64,000 nt of DNA from Solitalea canadensis DSM 3403. Its GTDB lineage: Bacteria; Bacteroidota; Bacteroidia; Sphingobacteriales; Sphingobacteriaceae. Of the stretch, positions 45,011 to 53,871 are shown in pieces. The notes beneath the pieces are model-generated. The model did not search any database. It saw nothing but the letters and a program-made list of their open reading frames with translations, and had not been told where the DNA came from. The stretch is taken from contig NC_017770.1 in NCBI RefSeq assembly GCF_000242635.2, positions 558,001-622,000 on the forward strand, read 5' to 3'. Numbering within the stretch: the first letter of the stretch is position 1; the number at the start of each line of letters is the position of its first letter. The translations under genes and the position numbers were made by a program.

Positions 45011-45568
45011 ATGCAAAAAGAAATAGAAAAATCACTGGAAGTAATTAAAGCAGGTGGAACACTATTGTACCCTACCGATACTATATGGGGATTGGGATGC
45101 GATGCAACAAATCCTGACGCAGTTGAAAAAATCATTCAGTTGAAAAAACGATCAGGAAAGAGTTTCATCGTTTTGCTGGACAATATCAATGATCTTTTCA
45201 AGTATGTTAAAGACGTTCCTGAAGTTGCTTATGAACTCATAGAGGTTTCGGATAAGCCATTAACCATTGTTTTTGACGGTGGTAAAAATCTTGCTCCAAA
45301 TGTCTTAAATGAAGATGGAAGCGTGGGAATTCGTATTGTTAAGCACCCTTTTTGTGAGCAATTGATAAGAAAATTCCGCAAGCCAATTGTGTCAACCTCA
45401 GCAAATATTAGCGGAGAGCCCTCAGCAATGAGTTTTGACGAAGTTTCTGATGAAATTAAATCAGGTGTTGATTATGTGGTGGATTTTGAAAGGAGCAAAA
45501 AATCACATGCAGCTTCGTCAATCATAAAATTAGGCAGTGGAGGCTTAATTAAAATATTGAGAAAGTAA
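45011..45568 (+). CDS. Threonylcarbamoyl-AMP synthase (TsaC/Sua5/YrdC family)
   Basis: 185 residues. TLLYPTDTIWGLGCDATNPD, KKRSGKSFIVLLDN, PLTIVFDGGKNLAPN and GSVGIRIVKHPFC fit the YrdC fold, and PIVSTSANISGEPS is its nucleotide-binding end. It makes threonylcarbamoyl-AMP for t6A37 of tRNA. Length fits the short TsaC-like type without the Sua5 extension. The CCA-adding enzyme gene follows 97 bases later, another tRNA-maturation step. Confidence 0.9.
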   Translation: MQKEIEKSLEVIKAGGTLLYPTDTIWGLGCDATNPDAVEKIIQLKKRSGKSFIVLLDNINDLFKYVKDVPEVAYELIEVSDKPLTIVFDGGKNLAPNVLNEDGSVGIRIVKHPFCEQLIRKFRKPIVSTSANISGEPSAMSFDEVSDEIKSGVDYVVDFERSKKSHAASSIIKLGSGGLIKILRK

Positions 45569-45665
45569 TCGTGTTAAACTCATAGAGTGACAGTGCGATT
45601 CTAAGTACTTTTGTACAATACTAATTTTGAAATAATTACTTCCTGAATGGAAGTTGGAGGACTAA

Positions 45666-47120
45666 ATGAGAAAACATCTCAATCATCCTATATTTAAAAC
45701 CATATCGGAACAAGCCGCAAAAGCTAATGTTGAAGCTTATGTGATAGGAGGTTTTGTACGCGACATTTTTCTGAAGAGGCCGTCAAAAGATGTGGATATT
45801 CTGGTAATAGGTAATGGCGTTGAATTTGCCAAGTCTGTTGCTAAAGAAGTTGGATTGGAGAAAAGACTGGCGGTGTTCAAAAATTTCGGAACCGCTATGC
45901 TAAAGCTTGAAGACCTGGAAGTAGAGTTTGTTGGCGCTCGAAAAGAATCGTATAGGGCGCATTCCCGTAAACCTATTGTTGAAGAAGGGACATTGCAGGA
46001 TGACCAGAATCGTCGGGATTTTACGATAAATGCCATGGCGATCCGTTTAAATGACGGCAGCACGTTCGGCGAATTGGTCGACCCTTTCAACGGACTTATC
46101 GACCTGGAATATAAAACCATTCGTACTCCGCTCGATCCGGATATTACTTATTCGGATGATCCATTGCGTATGATGCGGGCAATTCGTTTTGCAACGCAGC
46201 TACATTTTACGATTGAAGAGAAATCGCTGAAGGCCATTACGAAGAATAAAGAAAGAATAACGATCGTTTCGGCAGAGCGAATTTCCGATGAATTAAATAA
46301 GATCATTCTTTCTAAAAAGCCGTCGATCGGGTTTAATCTATTGTTTGATACGGGTTTGTTGGAATTGGTATTTCCTCAAATGGTGGCATTGTATGGGGTT
46401 GAAACAATAAATGGCCGTTCTCACAAAGATAATTTTTATCACACCTTAGAGGTATTAGATAATATTTGTAAGCTCACCGACGATCTATGGTTGCGCTGGG
46501 CAGCAATACTGCATGATATTGCCAAACCTGCGACTAAACGTTTTGAGCCAAATCATGGCTGGACTTTTCATGGGCATGAAGATAAAGGGGCCCGTATGGT
46601 ATCTAAGATCTTTCGCCAATTGAAGCTTCCGTTAAATGAAAAAATGAAGTTTGTAGAGAAAATGGTACTGCTGCATCTTCGACCAATTGTATTGGCTCAG
46701 GAAATCGTAACAGATTCTGCTGTTCGTCGCTTGCTTTTTGATGCTGGTGAAGACATTGATGCATTAATGAAACTTTGCCATGCGGATGTAACCACTAAAA
46801 ATGAGTACAAGATCAAGAAGTACAAAAAGAATTTTGAGCTTGTTCAGCAAAAGTTAAAAGACGTAGAAGAGCGGGATCAGATCAGAAACTGGCAGCCTCC
46901 TGTTAGTGGAAACGACATTATGGTGATGTTTCAGCTCCCAGCGGGTAAAGAAGTGGGTATTTTAAAGAACCTGGTTCGAGAAGCAATCCTTGAAGGAGAT
47001 ATAAAAAACGATAGGGAAGAAGCCCTCAACTTTATTGTTCAAAAGGGTGTTGAAATGGGGTTTATCGTTTATGACAGAGCTCCTGTTCCTGAAGAGGAAA
47101 AGGATAAGAAAGAAGTTTAA
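45666..47120 (+). CDS. cca: CCA tRNA nucleotidyltransferase with HD domain
   Basis: 484 residues, class II. Head: YVIGGFVRDIFLKRPSKDVD and DVDILVIG (metal Asp pair), RRDFTINAMAIRL; neck YSDDPLRMMRAIRFATQL; C-terminal HD domain LHDIAKPATK and HGHEDKGARM. It adds CCA to tRNA 3' ends, and the HD domain gives phosphatase/phosphodiesterase activity in relatives. A -7-like TACTTTTG lies at 45606-45613. Its 3' end is a hairpin repeat. Confidence 0.93.
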   Translation: MRKHLNHPIFKTISEQAAKANVEAYVIGGFVRDIFLKRPSKDVDILVIGNGVEFAKSVAKEVGLEKRLAVFKNFGTAMLKLEDLEVEFVGARKESYRAHSRKPIVEEGTLQDDQNRRDFTINAMAIRLNDGSTFGELVDPFNGLIDLEYKTIRTPLDPDITYSDDPLRMMRAIRFATQLHFTIEEKSLKAITKNKERITIVSAERISDELNKIILSKKPSIGFNLLFDTGLLELVFPQMVALYGVETINGRSHKDNFYHTLEVLDNICKLTDDLWLRWAAILHDIAKPATKRFEPNHGWTFHGHEDKGARMVSKIFRQLKLPLNEKMKFVEKMVLLHLRPIVLAQEIVTDSAVRRLLFDAGEDIDALMKLCHADVTTKNEYKIKKYKKNFELVQQKLKDVEERDQIRNWQPPVSGNDIMVMFQLPAGKEVGILKNLVREAILEGDIKNDREEALNFIVQKGVEMGFIVYDRAPVPEEEKDKKEV

Positions 47121-47126
47121 TAAAAT

Positions 47127-47179
47127 CACGCAAAGTCGCAAAGAATCGTTAAATCTTAGCGCCTTTGCGACTTTGCATG
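47127..47179. repeat. Hairpin of the CTTTGCG repeat family, terminator-like
   Basis: CACGCAAAGTCGCAAAG (47127-47143) and CTTTGCGACTTTGCATG (47163-47179) pair at 16 of 17 positions. The loop contains CTTAGCG, as in the repeat at 1651-1798. It lies between convergent cca and creD and can end both transcripts. Confidence 0.75.
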
Positions 47180-47189
47180 AATATATTTT

Positions 47190-48605
47190 TTACTTCAATT
47201 CTTTCCTCCGGAAATCATACCAGTCGACTTTACGTGAAACATACATCACGATTCCTAATATTACAAAGAGTCCGACACTACCTATCAGTAATGCATAATC
47301 TTCCATTTGCAATAAAATAAACAAGAATAAATACAATGCTGATAGCAATGAGCCCATCAGCACTGCCAATCCTTTGCTTTGTAAAACACTAGCGGTAAAG
47401 AGTGTGATCAATATAATTGTAGCTCCTGATGCAATTAAATAAGCCCATCCAAAGAACATGTGCTCTGTAATTGATAATAATAACGTATAAAAAATAACAA
47501 GGGAAATACCCACTAAAATGTATTGTATAGGATGTATCCGTTTTTTATTAACAAGCTCTATGAAGAAAAAGGCGGTAAATGTGAGTGCAATAAACATTAA
47601 AGCGTATTTAGCCGATCGGTAAACTTTTTGATAAAAATCGACTGGCATTAATAAATCCACACCAAATTCAAAACTTGACTTTTGAGCAGAGGTGGCAACT
47701 TCAGCTTTATTACCATCGTAAGCAAGCTGATTTTCATTAGCCGACTGAAATGAGTATTGATCTCCTGTCCATTTTTGAGGGAAGTTTCTGTTCAGCTCTA
47801 ATACTTTCCAAGTTGCTTTAAACCCTTTTTCATTTACTTCGCGGGGCTCAGGTAAAAACGCACCTGAGAAACTAGGAGTTGTCCACGGAGATGAGAGATT
47901 AACAATAGTTTCTTTACCCAATGGCCAAAAATTTAAACGACTACTTCCATTAATATCCAGGTTAAAATTGAAGGTAATGGGCCGCTGATAAAAACTGGCA
48001 TCAACTGATTGAACCGGAATGCTCAACCCCGAATCGAAAACTCCACCTATGCTTATTCCAGGGTTAACAATAAGCTGTTTTCCGTTGACTTCAAATTTAA
48101 TAACCTCCTTGATACCTCTCAGGTCTGTAACTCCAATTGTAAAAAATGCATCGTTCCACATAACACTTTCAGGATTAACTTTTAATCCATTTAGGTCCGG
48201 AGCAATAAAACTGCCGGTACATGCTAATTTTCCATTGTAAAGAATGGCTTCATAAATCCCCCGATACTTAACAGATGGATTGAGTGTTCCATTAATCTTT
48301 AATTGCTCAGGCAAAAAATGCAGGTAATCAATCGATTCTTCAACTTTACCCTCCTTGTTTTTAATGAAAACTCGATAGGGTACATTCAAAATCGGTCCAG
48401 AGATGGTTTGTTGCTCACCCCATTTACTGTAAATGTCTTTTACTGCATTGTCACGGGTTTCAGAACGCTCTATTACTAGATTTTGAATCATTGCAGATGG
48501 AATCAATAGAAGCAATGATAGAATACCGATGGTGATAAGTTTTAACACGATCGCATTGCGTTCCCAAAAGTTCGGTTGTTTGAAGTCTGATAAGTGAGTT
48601 TCCAT
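47190..48605 (-). CDS. creD: CreD-like inner-membrane protein
   Basis: 471 residues from the ATG at 48605; an upstream ATG at 48650 adds 15 residues that match nothing. N-terminal helix (LITIGILSLLLLIPSAMIQN), a large periplasmic domain (WGEQQTISGPILNVPYRVF, GVTDLRGIKEVIKF, FLPEPREVNEKGF) and five C-terminal helices (FIELVNKKRIHPIQYILVG, FFGWAYLIASGATIIL). This is the CreD family, an envelope-integrity protein often under CreBC in Gammaproteobacteria; no CreBC genes are here. It is the last gene of the exosortase-N operon. Confidence 0.9.
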   Translation of the reverse strand: METHLSDFKQPNFWERNAIVLKLITIGILSLLLLIPSAMIQNLVIERSETRDNAVKDIYSKWGEQQTISGPILNVPYRVFIKNKEGKVEESIDYLHFLPEQLKINGTLNPSVKYRGIYEAILYNGKLACTGSFIAPDLNGLKVNPESVMWNDAFFTIGVTDLRGIKEVIKFEVNGKQLIVNPGISIGGVFDSGLSIPVQSVDASFYQRPITFNFNLDINGSSRLNFWPLGKETIVNLSSPWTTPSFSGAFLPEPREVNEKGFKATWKVLELNRNFPQKWTGDQYSFQSANENQLAYDGNKAEVATSAQKSSFEFGVDLLMPVDFYQKVYRSAKYALMFIALTFTAFFFIELVNKKRIHPIQYILVGISLVIFYTLLLSITEHMFFGWAYLIASGATIILITLFTASVLQSKGLAVLMGSLLSALYLFLFILLQMEDYALLIGSVGLFVILGIVMYVSRKVDWYDFRRKELK

Positions 48606-48672
48606 TGTTTTTAAGTTTAATGTGCTTCGAAATTCAAAGTTTGTTGACAAAAAATATTGATAACTTTTAGTG

Positions 48673-50058
48673 TTAATTAAGGTTGTTTAAATGAGTTGAA
48701 GGTGTCTTTTTGTTTTCTTGCGAGATCATAAAAGACGTATTGGTTTTATTTTCAATGAATTGTTTAATCTGATTGTTGAGCTCCATGGGAGATGCAGCAC
48801 TTATATTCACCAGCCAAAAACTTTCATCGTTGATCAGGCATCTCTTTCTCCATTCCAGTTGATCTATTGTAAAGTGAACGTTGCTTTGGTACCACCAGGC
48901 GGTATACAGTTTGTCCTTTTTATTCGTTAGCTCGCCGAAATAGATTTTTTTGTCATCGATAGTTTTCACCGTAAAAAAATCCATTTTATACCCACTTCCT
49001 TTCCAGCAAATGGACGGATTGTGGTCTGTGCTATAAAAATTTCGTAACGGCTTTAAATAGATTAAGGATTGATCGTTACTTAATTTCACAATGCCATGTG
49101 TTAAGTTTTCTGATTTGAAACCGGAAACAGAAACAGTCGGATTTACCAGATACGTTTTTGTTCTCACAAAATATCCTGCAAATGCAACGATGCAAACTAG
49201 TATCAATGAAAAAACATGGAAACTAGTTGAATGATGACTGGCAAATGGTGTTACTGGATTTACTTGTTTTCCTTTACAGTATTTATTGATTAATAGTATA
49301 AGGGGCAATACGCAATAGCATAGTAAACAGATTATGCCTGCTGTATAATGGAAAGGGTGTTCGGGGCCAATATGAAATAGTACAAGGAAAATGATCCTGA
49401 AAAAATTAGCCACCAAACCGAGTAGCAGGGTTAAGGCAATCCATTTTAGTAGTTGGAGGAAACTAAGCTTGTAATGGTGTTTTTTACAAACATGAGCCAG
49501 TATTAAAATCACTAATAACATCGATGTTTCGAGCATTTTTAGACCCGAGCAAGCCTCATCAATATTGAAAGTAGCACCTTTAACTGTTATTAAATTGCCA
49601 CCTGCTTGTATTGGATAACCAACTGTATTTAAGCAAATGGTTACCAACTGGGTTAATTGCAGGCGGAATGGAAAGGTTAGGGTGTTAAAAATATAATCTC
49701 CTATGGGTGATACAACCGTTAATGCAACAAACGGTAGAAGGTTAATTTTTCCATAGTAATTCTCAATGAGCCATCCTAGTGCTAAAACACAACTGATAAA
49801 ATAGAATGTTTTAACACCTTGGGTGCTTAAGTAGAAACAAACAGTTAACGGTAGCAACCACCAATTGCGTTTACTCGCTACTTCAGTTGGTTGTAATGAA
49901 TAAAGCATTATCAAAATGCCACCAATAAATAGCGGTCCTGTATTGAAATATGATTTTAAAACCGGAAAGGATGCTACAATCAATAGCACAATCCTGCTAT
50001 AAAAGAACAATCTTTTATACATTTCATCAGGAATGGTCATTTTATTAGTTGCTATCAT
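48673..50058 (-). CDS. xrtN: Exosortase N (XrtN) with fused EpsI-like domain
   Basis: 461 residues. About eight N-terminal helices carry the transpeptidase residues: C170 in IDEACSGLKMLE, R221 in ANFFRIIFL and H237 in HPFHYTAGI. The periplasmic C-terminal part (about 290-461) has DHNPSICWKGSGYKMDFF, close to the EpsI/DUF3485 HxPxxCxxGxG form, so the two functions are fused. It is expected to cleave and process a PEP-type C-terminal signal. The gene follows its VIT-domain substrate by 5 bases and precedes creD. The assignment to type N comes from this neighbourhood and from family knowledge. Confidence 0.88.
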   Translation of the reverse strand: MIATNKMTIPDEMYKRLFFYSRIVLLIVASFPVLKSYFNTGPLFIGGILIMLYSLQPTEVASKRNWWLLPLTVCFYLSTQGVKTFYFISCVLALGWLIENYYGKINLLPFVALTVVSPIGDYIFNTLTFPFRLQLTQLVTICLNTVGYPIQAGGNLITVKGATFNIDEACSGLKMLETSMLLVILILAHVCKKHHYKLSFLQLLKWIALTLLLGLVANFFRIIFLVLFHIGPEHPFHYTAGIICLLCYCVLPLILLINKYCKGKQVNPVTPFASHHSTSFHVFSLILVCIVAFAGYFVRTKTYLVNPTVSVSGFKSENLTHGIVKLSNDQSLIYLKPLRNFYSTDHNPSICWKGSGYKMDFFTVKTIDDKKIYFGELTNKKDKLYTAWWYQSNVHFTIDQLEWRKRCLINDESFWLVNISAASPMELNNQIKQFIENKTNTSFMISQENKKTPSTHLNNLN

Positions 50059-50063
50059 TATGA

Positions 50064-52577
50064 TTATTGCTTATGAATGTTTAAGAATAGGAAGCCTTTC
50101 AATTTTGGATAAAAGATGTAAATGAATACTCCTGCTATCAGTATTATTAGCATCCATTCATGTGGTTCTGGCACGGCTCCTGAAGAATTCATAGCGGCAT
50201 TTCCCAAGCTGTTGTCATATTTCTTTATGTTGAATTGGTCGTAGTCACTTTGTCTTTCCAATACGACTAAGCTTGATACCGGACTAACAATGTTGGTAAT
50301 TCCGGCCTCTGAAATTAAGTTGGTTGCTACCGAATTAGTCGCCATGCCTTTATTTCCGATCTTAAATAAAAGATGGTTATAAGCAAAAAGCCGTAATAAA
50401 TGGTCTGGAGCATTGTTCGTTAATGAAGTGTCTGTAGTTCGCTCAATTCGTAATCCTGCACTGCTGATAACTACACTATTTTCATTTTCAGGATAGGCAA
50501 TGAACTGCTCTTTGTTTATTAAAGTGGATAAAGTTTCCCAATCTTGTTTAATGGATTGAATTACCCGAAGCTCTTTTAACGATTTAAGGTATATGCTCTC
50601 ATTATCGCCAATCTGAATGACTTTTAATGGAGTTGGATTATTTGAGCAATATGTTTTCAGTTTATTATAGAATTCAGAGTCTTTTAACTCATCCAACGTA
50701 GGACTGTAAAGGGTTGAACTGGTGACGAGTAGGGCAGATGTGAGGTCGGTAACTTGGTGAATAGGGAACAACGAAAATGTTAGGGAAGATAATTTTTCAA
50801 ATAGCGCATTTCTGTTTTGTGTTGTCACTTTCACAAACTTATTATCATAGATATAGACATCCTTGTTCCAAAATATCTTTAGTGCTGCAGTAAAATCTTG
50901 TTGCGACCAGGATGAATTAACATCAAGGTAAATTGATTTTGGGTCGAAATGTTGTATCTCAGGTTTTAAAGGGGCAAAATGGTACGAATAGCCATTAAAA
51001 GAAAAAGAATGCGGTAAAAGTGGCTGCTTCTTAAAACTTAACATCCAATCCGGTTGATAATCCCTGTTTGATAAATAAGTATTGGTAACTTCCTGATTAA
51101 AACCCGATGGAAGTTTTAAGTCCTCAGGCGTACGCATAAACTGAACCTTGACAATTTCTTTGGCATTACTGTTTTCCGGGCCTTCAAACCATATATTTTC
51201 ATAGCTAACAATATTATCAGCTACTGGTAAAGGTGATGTAATACCAATCTTCACAATACGGTCCTCTTCATTTGTACAAGGAAAAACCCGTACAGTTACC
51301 GTATTTCCTTCTTGCCATTTTACTACAGAAGGATCTCTAACTTCAACTCCTACAATGGTTTCATAAGCCTTTTCGGCATTTGAGCGGGTAGTGATAAGCC
51401 CTTTTTCTTCTTTTCCATTGACCCATAATGAGAGGCTGGTAATAACACTTCCTTCAGGTAGGTGAAAAGTGAATAAAGCTTCCTGATTCTGATTCCATCC
51501 ACGTTGATCATTGTTGTGGATACTGATTGTTTTCTCTGTATAGGCTAATTGAAGCTCTGGGTAAATTTTAACATTACTATTGATTCGGCTAACACTTAAA
51601 TGATCGCCACTCCATAGTTGTTCCTGAGTCTGGTGACGGTTTCTGGAAAGTACCTTAAGCATGTTGATAGACGAGCTCCGGTCAAGCATCTCAGAAGGAG
51701 TGCCCAATGACGATAATACAATCAACGGATCATGTTTTTTTGGTTCATTGGTAAGTCCCGAAGGCATTTCAAAGAATCCAATATTATCCTGGAAGGTACG
51801 ATAAAGCAAACCTGATTTCAAGATTTTAACCGTCAGGAGATCAGGAGCAAGTTGCTGACTTACAGTTACCCAATTAGGGAGCGAACTTTCAGAATTTAAT
51901 AGAGATAGGGAAGTGGTGGTTTTAATTTTTTCAATCCTGTTTTGCCACACGAATACCCAAACAATGGCAGTAATTAAAGGAATGAGCAATCCAATACTGT
52001 ATGATGGCCATAAACCGGTATGTTTCCGCTGTAGTGTACTGAATGAAGCAATTGTTACACAGAGCAAAAGGAGCGGCACCAATAAATGCAAAGACAGTCC
52101 TAGAACGATGGCTCCTAAAATTGCGATAGGGTAGGTACTTGCTAATAATAAAGCAAAATAGGCATACAGGAAAGTGGCTATTCCGAGAAAGAAACAAAGT
52201 AATGAGACAAGGAAGCCGCTTTCAAACTCAAAGGTGGCAAAGAGTAACAGACTAATTGATGAAACCATTAGTAGAAGGCATAGCCAATTTACGCTATCAT
52301 CAAACACCGTAATTTCTTTGTTTAAAGCAAAAGCACTTATGTTAAAGAGTAAAAAAGAATAAATTACATTCGGACTTACAAGGTTTTGTATAAATGATTT
52401 ACCTTCTCTAATTATCAAACTAAAAAATAAAAAGGAAATAGCAGGTAAGTAATGAAGCCAGAAAAACGTAAAGTTGTTCGCAGAGTGGGCCGGATTTCTT
52501 AAAGCAAACAATAGGAAAGAAAGTGCTATTAAAAGCAATCCTATCCGGTTCATGGTAGTTAAATGTTTTAGTTTCAT
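50064..52577 (-). CDS. XrtN-sorted VIT-domain protein
   Basis: 837 residues. Residues 1-215 hold about seven membrane helices. A VIT domain lies at about 340-450 (TRSNAEKAYETIVGVEVRDP, VTVRVFPCTNEEDRIVKIGI). A central region of about 300 residues follows. The C-terminus is a PEP-type signal: SSGAVPEPHEW, one helix (MLIILIAGVFIYIF) and basic residues (YPKLKGFLFLNIHKQ). This is the dedicated substrate of exosortase N. There is no von Willebrand domain with an intact MIDAS that I can see. Function unknown; a surface or periplasmic adhesion/stress role is inference. Confidence 0.85.
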   Translation of the reverse strand: MKLKHLTTMNRIGLLLIALSFLLFALRNPAHSANNFTFFWLHYLPAISFLFFSLIIREGKSFIQNLVSPNVIYSFLLFNISAFALNKEITVFDDSVNWLCLLLMVSSISLLLFATFEFESGFLVSLLCFFLGIATFLYAYFALLLASTYPIAILGAIVLGLSLHLLVPLLLLCVTIASFSTLQRKHTGLWPSYSIGLLIPLITAIVWVFVWQNRIEKIKTTTSLSLLNSESSLPNWVTVSQQLAPDLLTVKILKSGLLYRTFQDNIGFFEMPSGLTNEPKKHDPLIVLSSLGTPSEMLDRSSSINMLKVLSRNRHQTQEQLWSGDHLSVSRINSNVKIYPELQLAYTEKTISIHNNDQRGWNQNQEALFTFHLPEGSVITSLSLWVNGKEEKGLITTRSNAEKAYETIVGVEVRDPSVVKWQEGNTVTVRVFPCTNEEDRIVKIGITSPLPVADNIVSYENIWFEGPENSNAKEIVKVQFMRTPEDLKLPSGFNQEVTNTYLSNRDYQPDWMLSFKKQPLLPHSFSFNGYSYHFAPLKPEIQHFDPKSIYLDVNSSWSQQDFTAALKIFWNKDVYIYDNKFVKVTTQNRNALFEKLSSLTFSLFPIHQVTDLTSALLVTSSTLYSPTLDELKDSEFYNKLKTYCSNNPTPLKVIQIGDNESIYLKSLKELRVIQSIKQDWETLSTLINKEQFIAYPENENSVVISSAGLRIERTTDTSLTNNAPDHLLRLFAYNHLLFKIGNKGMATNSVATNLISEAGITNIVSPVSSLVVLERQSDYDQFNIKKYDNSLGNAAMNSSGAVPEPHEWMLIILIAGVFIYIFYPKLKGFLFLNIHKQ

Positions 52578-52626
52578 TTATATTAAGTGAAAGTACTTTG
52601 AAATTCAAAGTATATAGATAAAAAAA

Positions 52627-52929
52627 TTATTTGTTTGATTTTAGCAATAACTCAAGGCTGTTTAAGTGATCTGCAAAAGCCTTTTTTCCAATCTCAGTTG
52701 CTTCATATGTTGTGTTAGGTTTTTTTCCAATAAATTGTTTACTGATTTTGATATAGTTCAACTCTTCAAGTGCTTTAGAATGGCTGGCTAAATTACCATC
52801 GGTTACTTGTAGTAAATCTTTCAAAGTAGAGAAATCGACATTGTCGTTAACCATCAGGATCGACATAATGCCTAATCTAACTTTGCTTTCAAAGGCTTTA
52901 TTGAAATTTTGAAACAGATTTACTACCAT
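52627..52929 (-). CDS. Winged-helix transcription regulator (HTH_34-like)
   Basis: 100 residues, a single winged-helix domain: AFESKVRLGIMSILMVNDNV, STLKDLLQVTDGNLASHSKA (recognition region) and FIGKKPNTTYEATEIGKKAF (wing). This matches the PF13601-like ArsR/MarR-related group common in Bacteroidota. It lies in the exosortase-N operon 50 bases before the VIT gene, so it probably controls that operon. No sensor domain. Confidence 0.85.
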   Translation of the reverse strand: MVVNLFQNFNKAFESKVRLGIMSILMVNDNVDFSTLKDLLQVTDGNLASHSKALEELNYIKISKQFIGKKPNTTYEATEIGKKAFADHLNSLELLLKSNK

Positions 52930-52963
52930 GGCTATTTTTTACGGTTATTTCCCTTACTACTTT

Positions 52964-53608
52964 TTAATTACCACTGTCATATTTTCTGTACATTACTGAA
53001 CCGTAAATAATGTGCATGATTCCGAAGCCAAAGCACCAAAACCAGAAACCATATCCGATAATAAATAAGTTAATCAAGCCGAGTACTAACTCTACCATGC
53101 CTAAATAGCGGATATCACCGAAGGTGTACTTGCTGGCATTAATAAGCGACAAACCATAAAATATAAGCATGGACGGAGCGATCAGTTTATAATTTGACTG
53201 TAATAGCAATGCAAGTGAAAACATTCCGCCGGCAAATAATGGAATGCACAAATTAATGATCAAACGTTGAGCTGATTTATCAAGCAATGAGTGCTGAATT
53301 TTTCCGGCTTTTCTTTTTGACAGGATAAAGGCTGTACCTATTGATAAAAACAATACTAATAAAGCATCAATCAGGCAAAACAACATGAATTTGTTTTGCA
53401 ATGTGAATACCGGAGCATACTCGTTCATTGGAACAAAACTCTTATTGTAATGTTGATTGGCCCAAAATGCTGCAGCTGCACCAAGCAGAGCGTAAACACC
53501 GGCAAATATTCCCGATAAACCATTTAATGAAATAAACTTCGATGAGCGTTCCATTAAACTTCTGATCTCCGTCAGTGATTCTAGATGTTTATTAATATTT
53601 GTGTCCAT
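52964..53608 (-). CDS. Six-helix membrane protein of the XrtN operon
   Basis: 214 residues. The N-terminal cytoplasmic helix (KHLESLTEIRSLMERSSKFI) is followed by about six membrane helices (GVYALLGAAAAFWANQHY, FCLIDALLVLFLSIGTAF, WFWCFGFGIMHIIYGSVMY). The family is unrecognised; similar proteins occur beside HTH_34-type regulators, where they may act as the membrane signal input. First gene behind a near-consensus promoter. Confidence 0.7.
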   Translation of the reverse strand: MDTNINKHLESLTEIRSLMERSSKFISLNGLSGIFAGVYALLGAAAAFWANQHYNKSFVPMNEYAPVFTLQNKFMLFCLIDALLVLFLSIGTAFILSKRKAGKIQHSLLDKSAQRLIINLCIPLFAGGMFSLALLLQSNYKLIAPSMLIFYGLSLINASKYTFGDIRYLGMVELVLGLINLFIIGYGFWFWCFGFGIMHIIYGSVMYRKYDSGN

Positions 53609-53628
53609 TTAAAAAGAACTTTGAGTTA

Positions 53629-53659
53629 CAAAGTTAAAAAGGGAAATCTAATTTGCAAA
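53629..53659 (-). promoter_or_regulatory. Bacteroidota promoter of the XrtN operon (TTTG-N19-TAACTTTG)
   Basis: On the minus strand TTTG is at 53659-53656 and TAACTTTG at 53636-53629, with an ideal 19-base spacer. Predicted start near 53622, leader about 14 bases. The promoter drives the five-gene operon that ends at 47190. Confidence 0.85.
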
Positions 53660-53821
53660 TGAAAGTTAAAAATGCTTTAAAGTGGCTGATTTTTAATGAT
53701 ATTGCTGCAATAGTAAAAGCTGAAAATAGTTTTATGGCTTTATAATACTAAAAGTTGAAATTCGTTTAATAATGATTTAAAGCGAAGATAAACAGGACGG
53801 TACTCACTTTTTGACTTATAG

Positions 53822-53855
53822 TTGTTTTCGTATTGCTGTCAGTTTCCTATTTTTG
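53822..53855 (+). promoter_or_regulatory. Probable promoter of the pRiA4b ORF-3-like gene
   Basis: TATTTTTG at 53848-53855 fits TAnnTTTG. TTGTTTT at 53822-53828 is in the -33 place but lacks the G. It lies 17 bases before the ATG. Confidence 0.5.
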
Positions 53856-53871
53856 CATAAAATAAACAACA

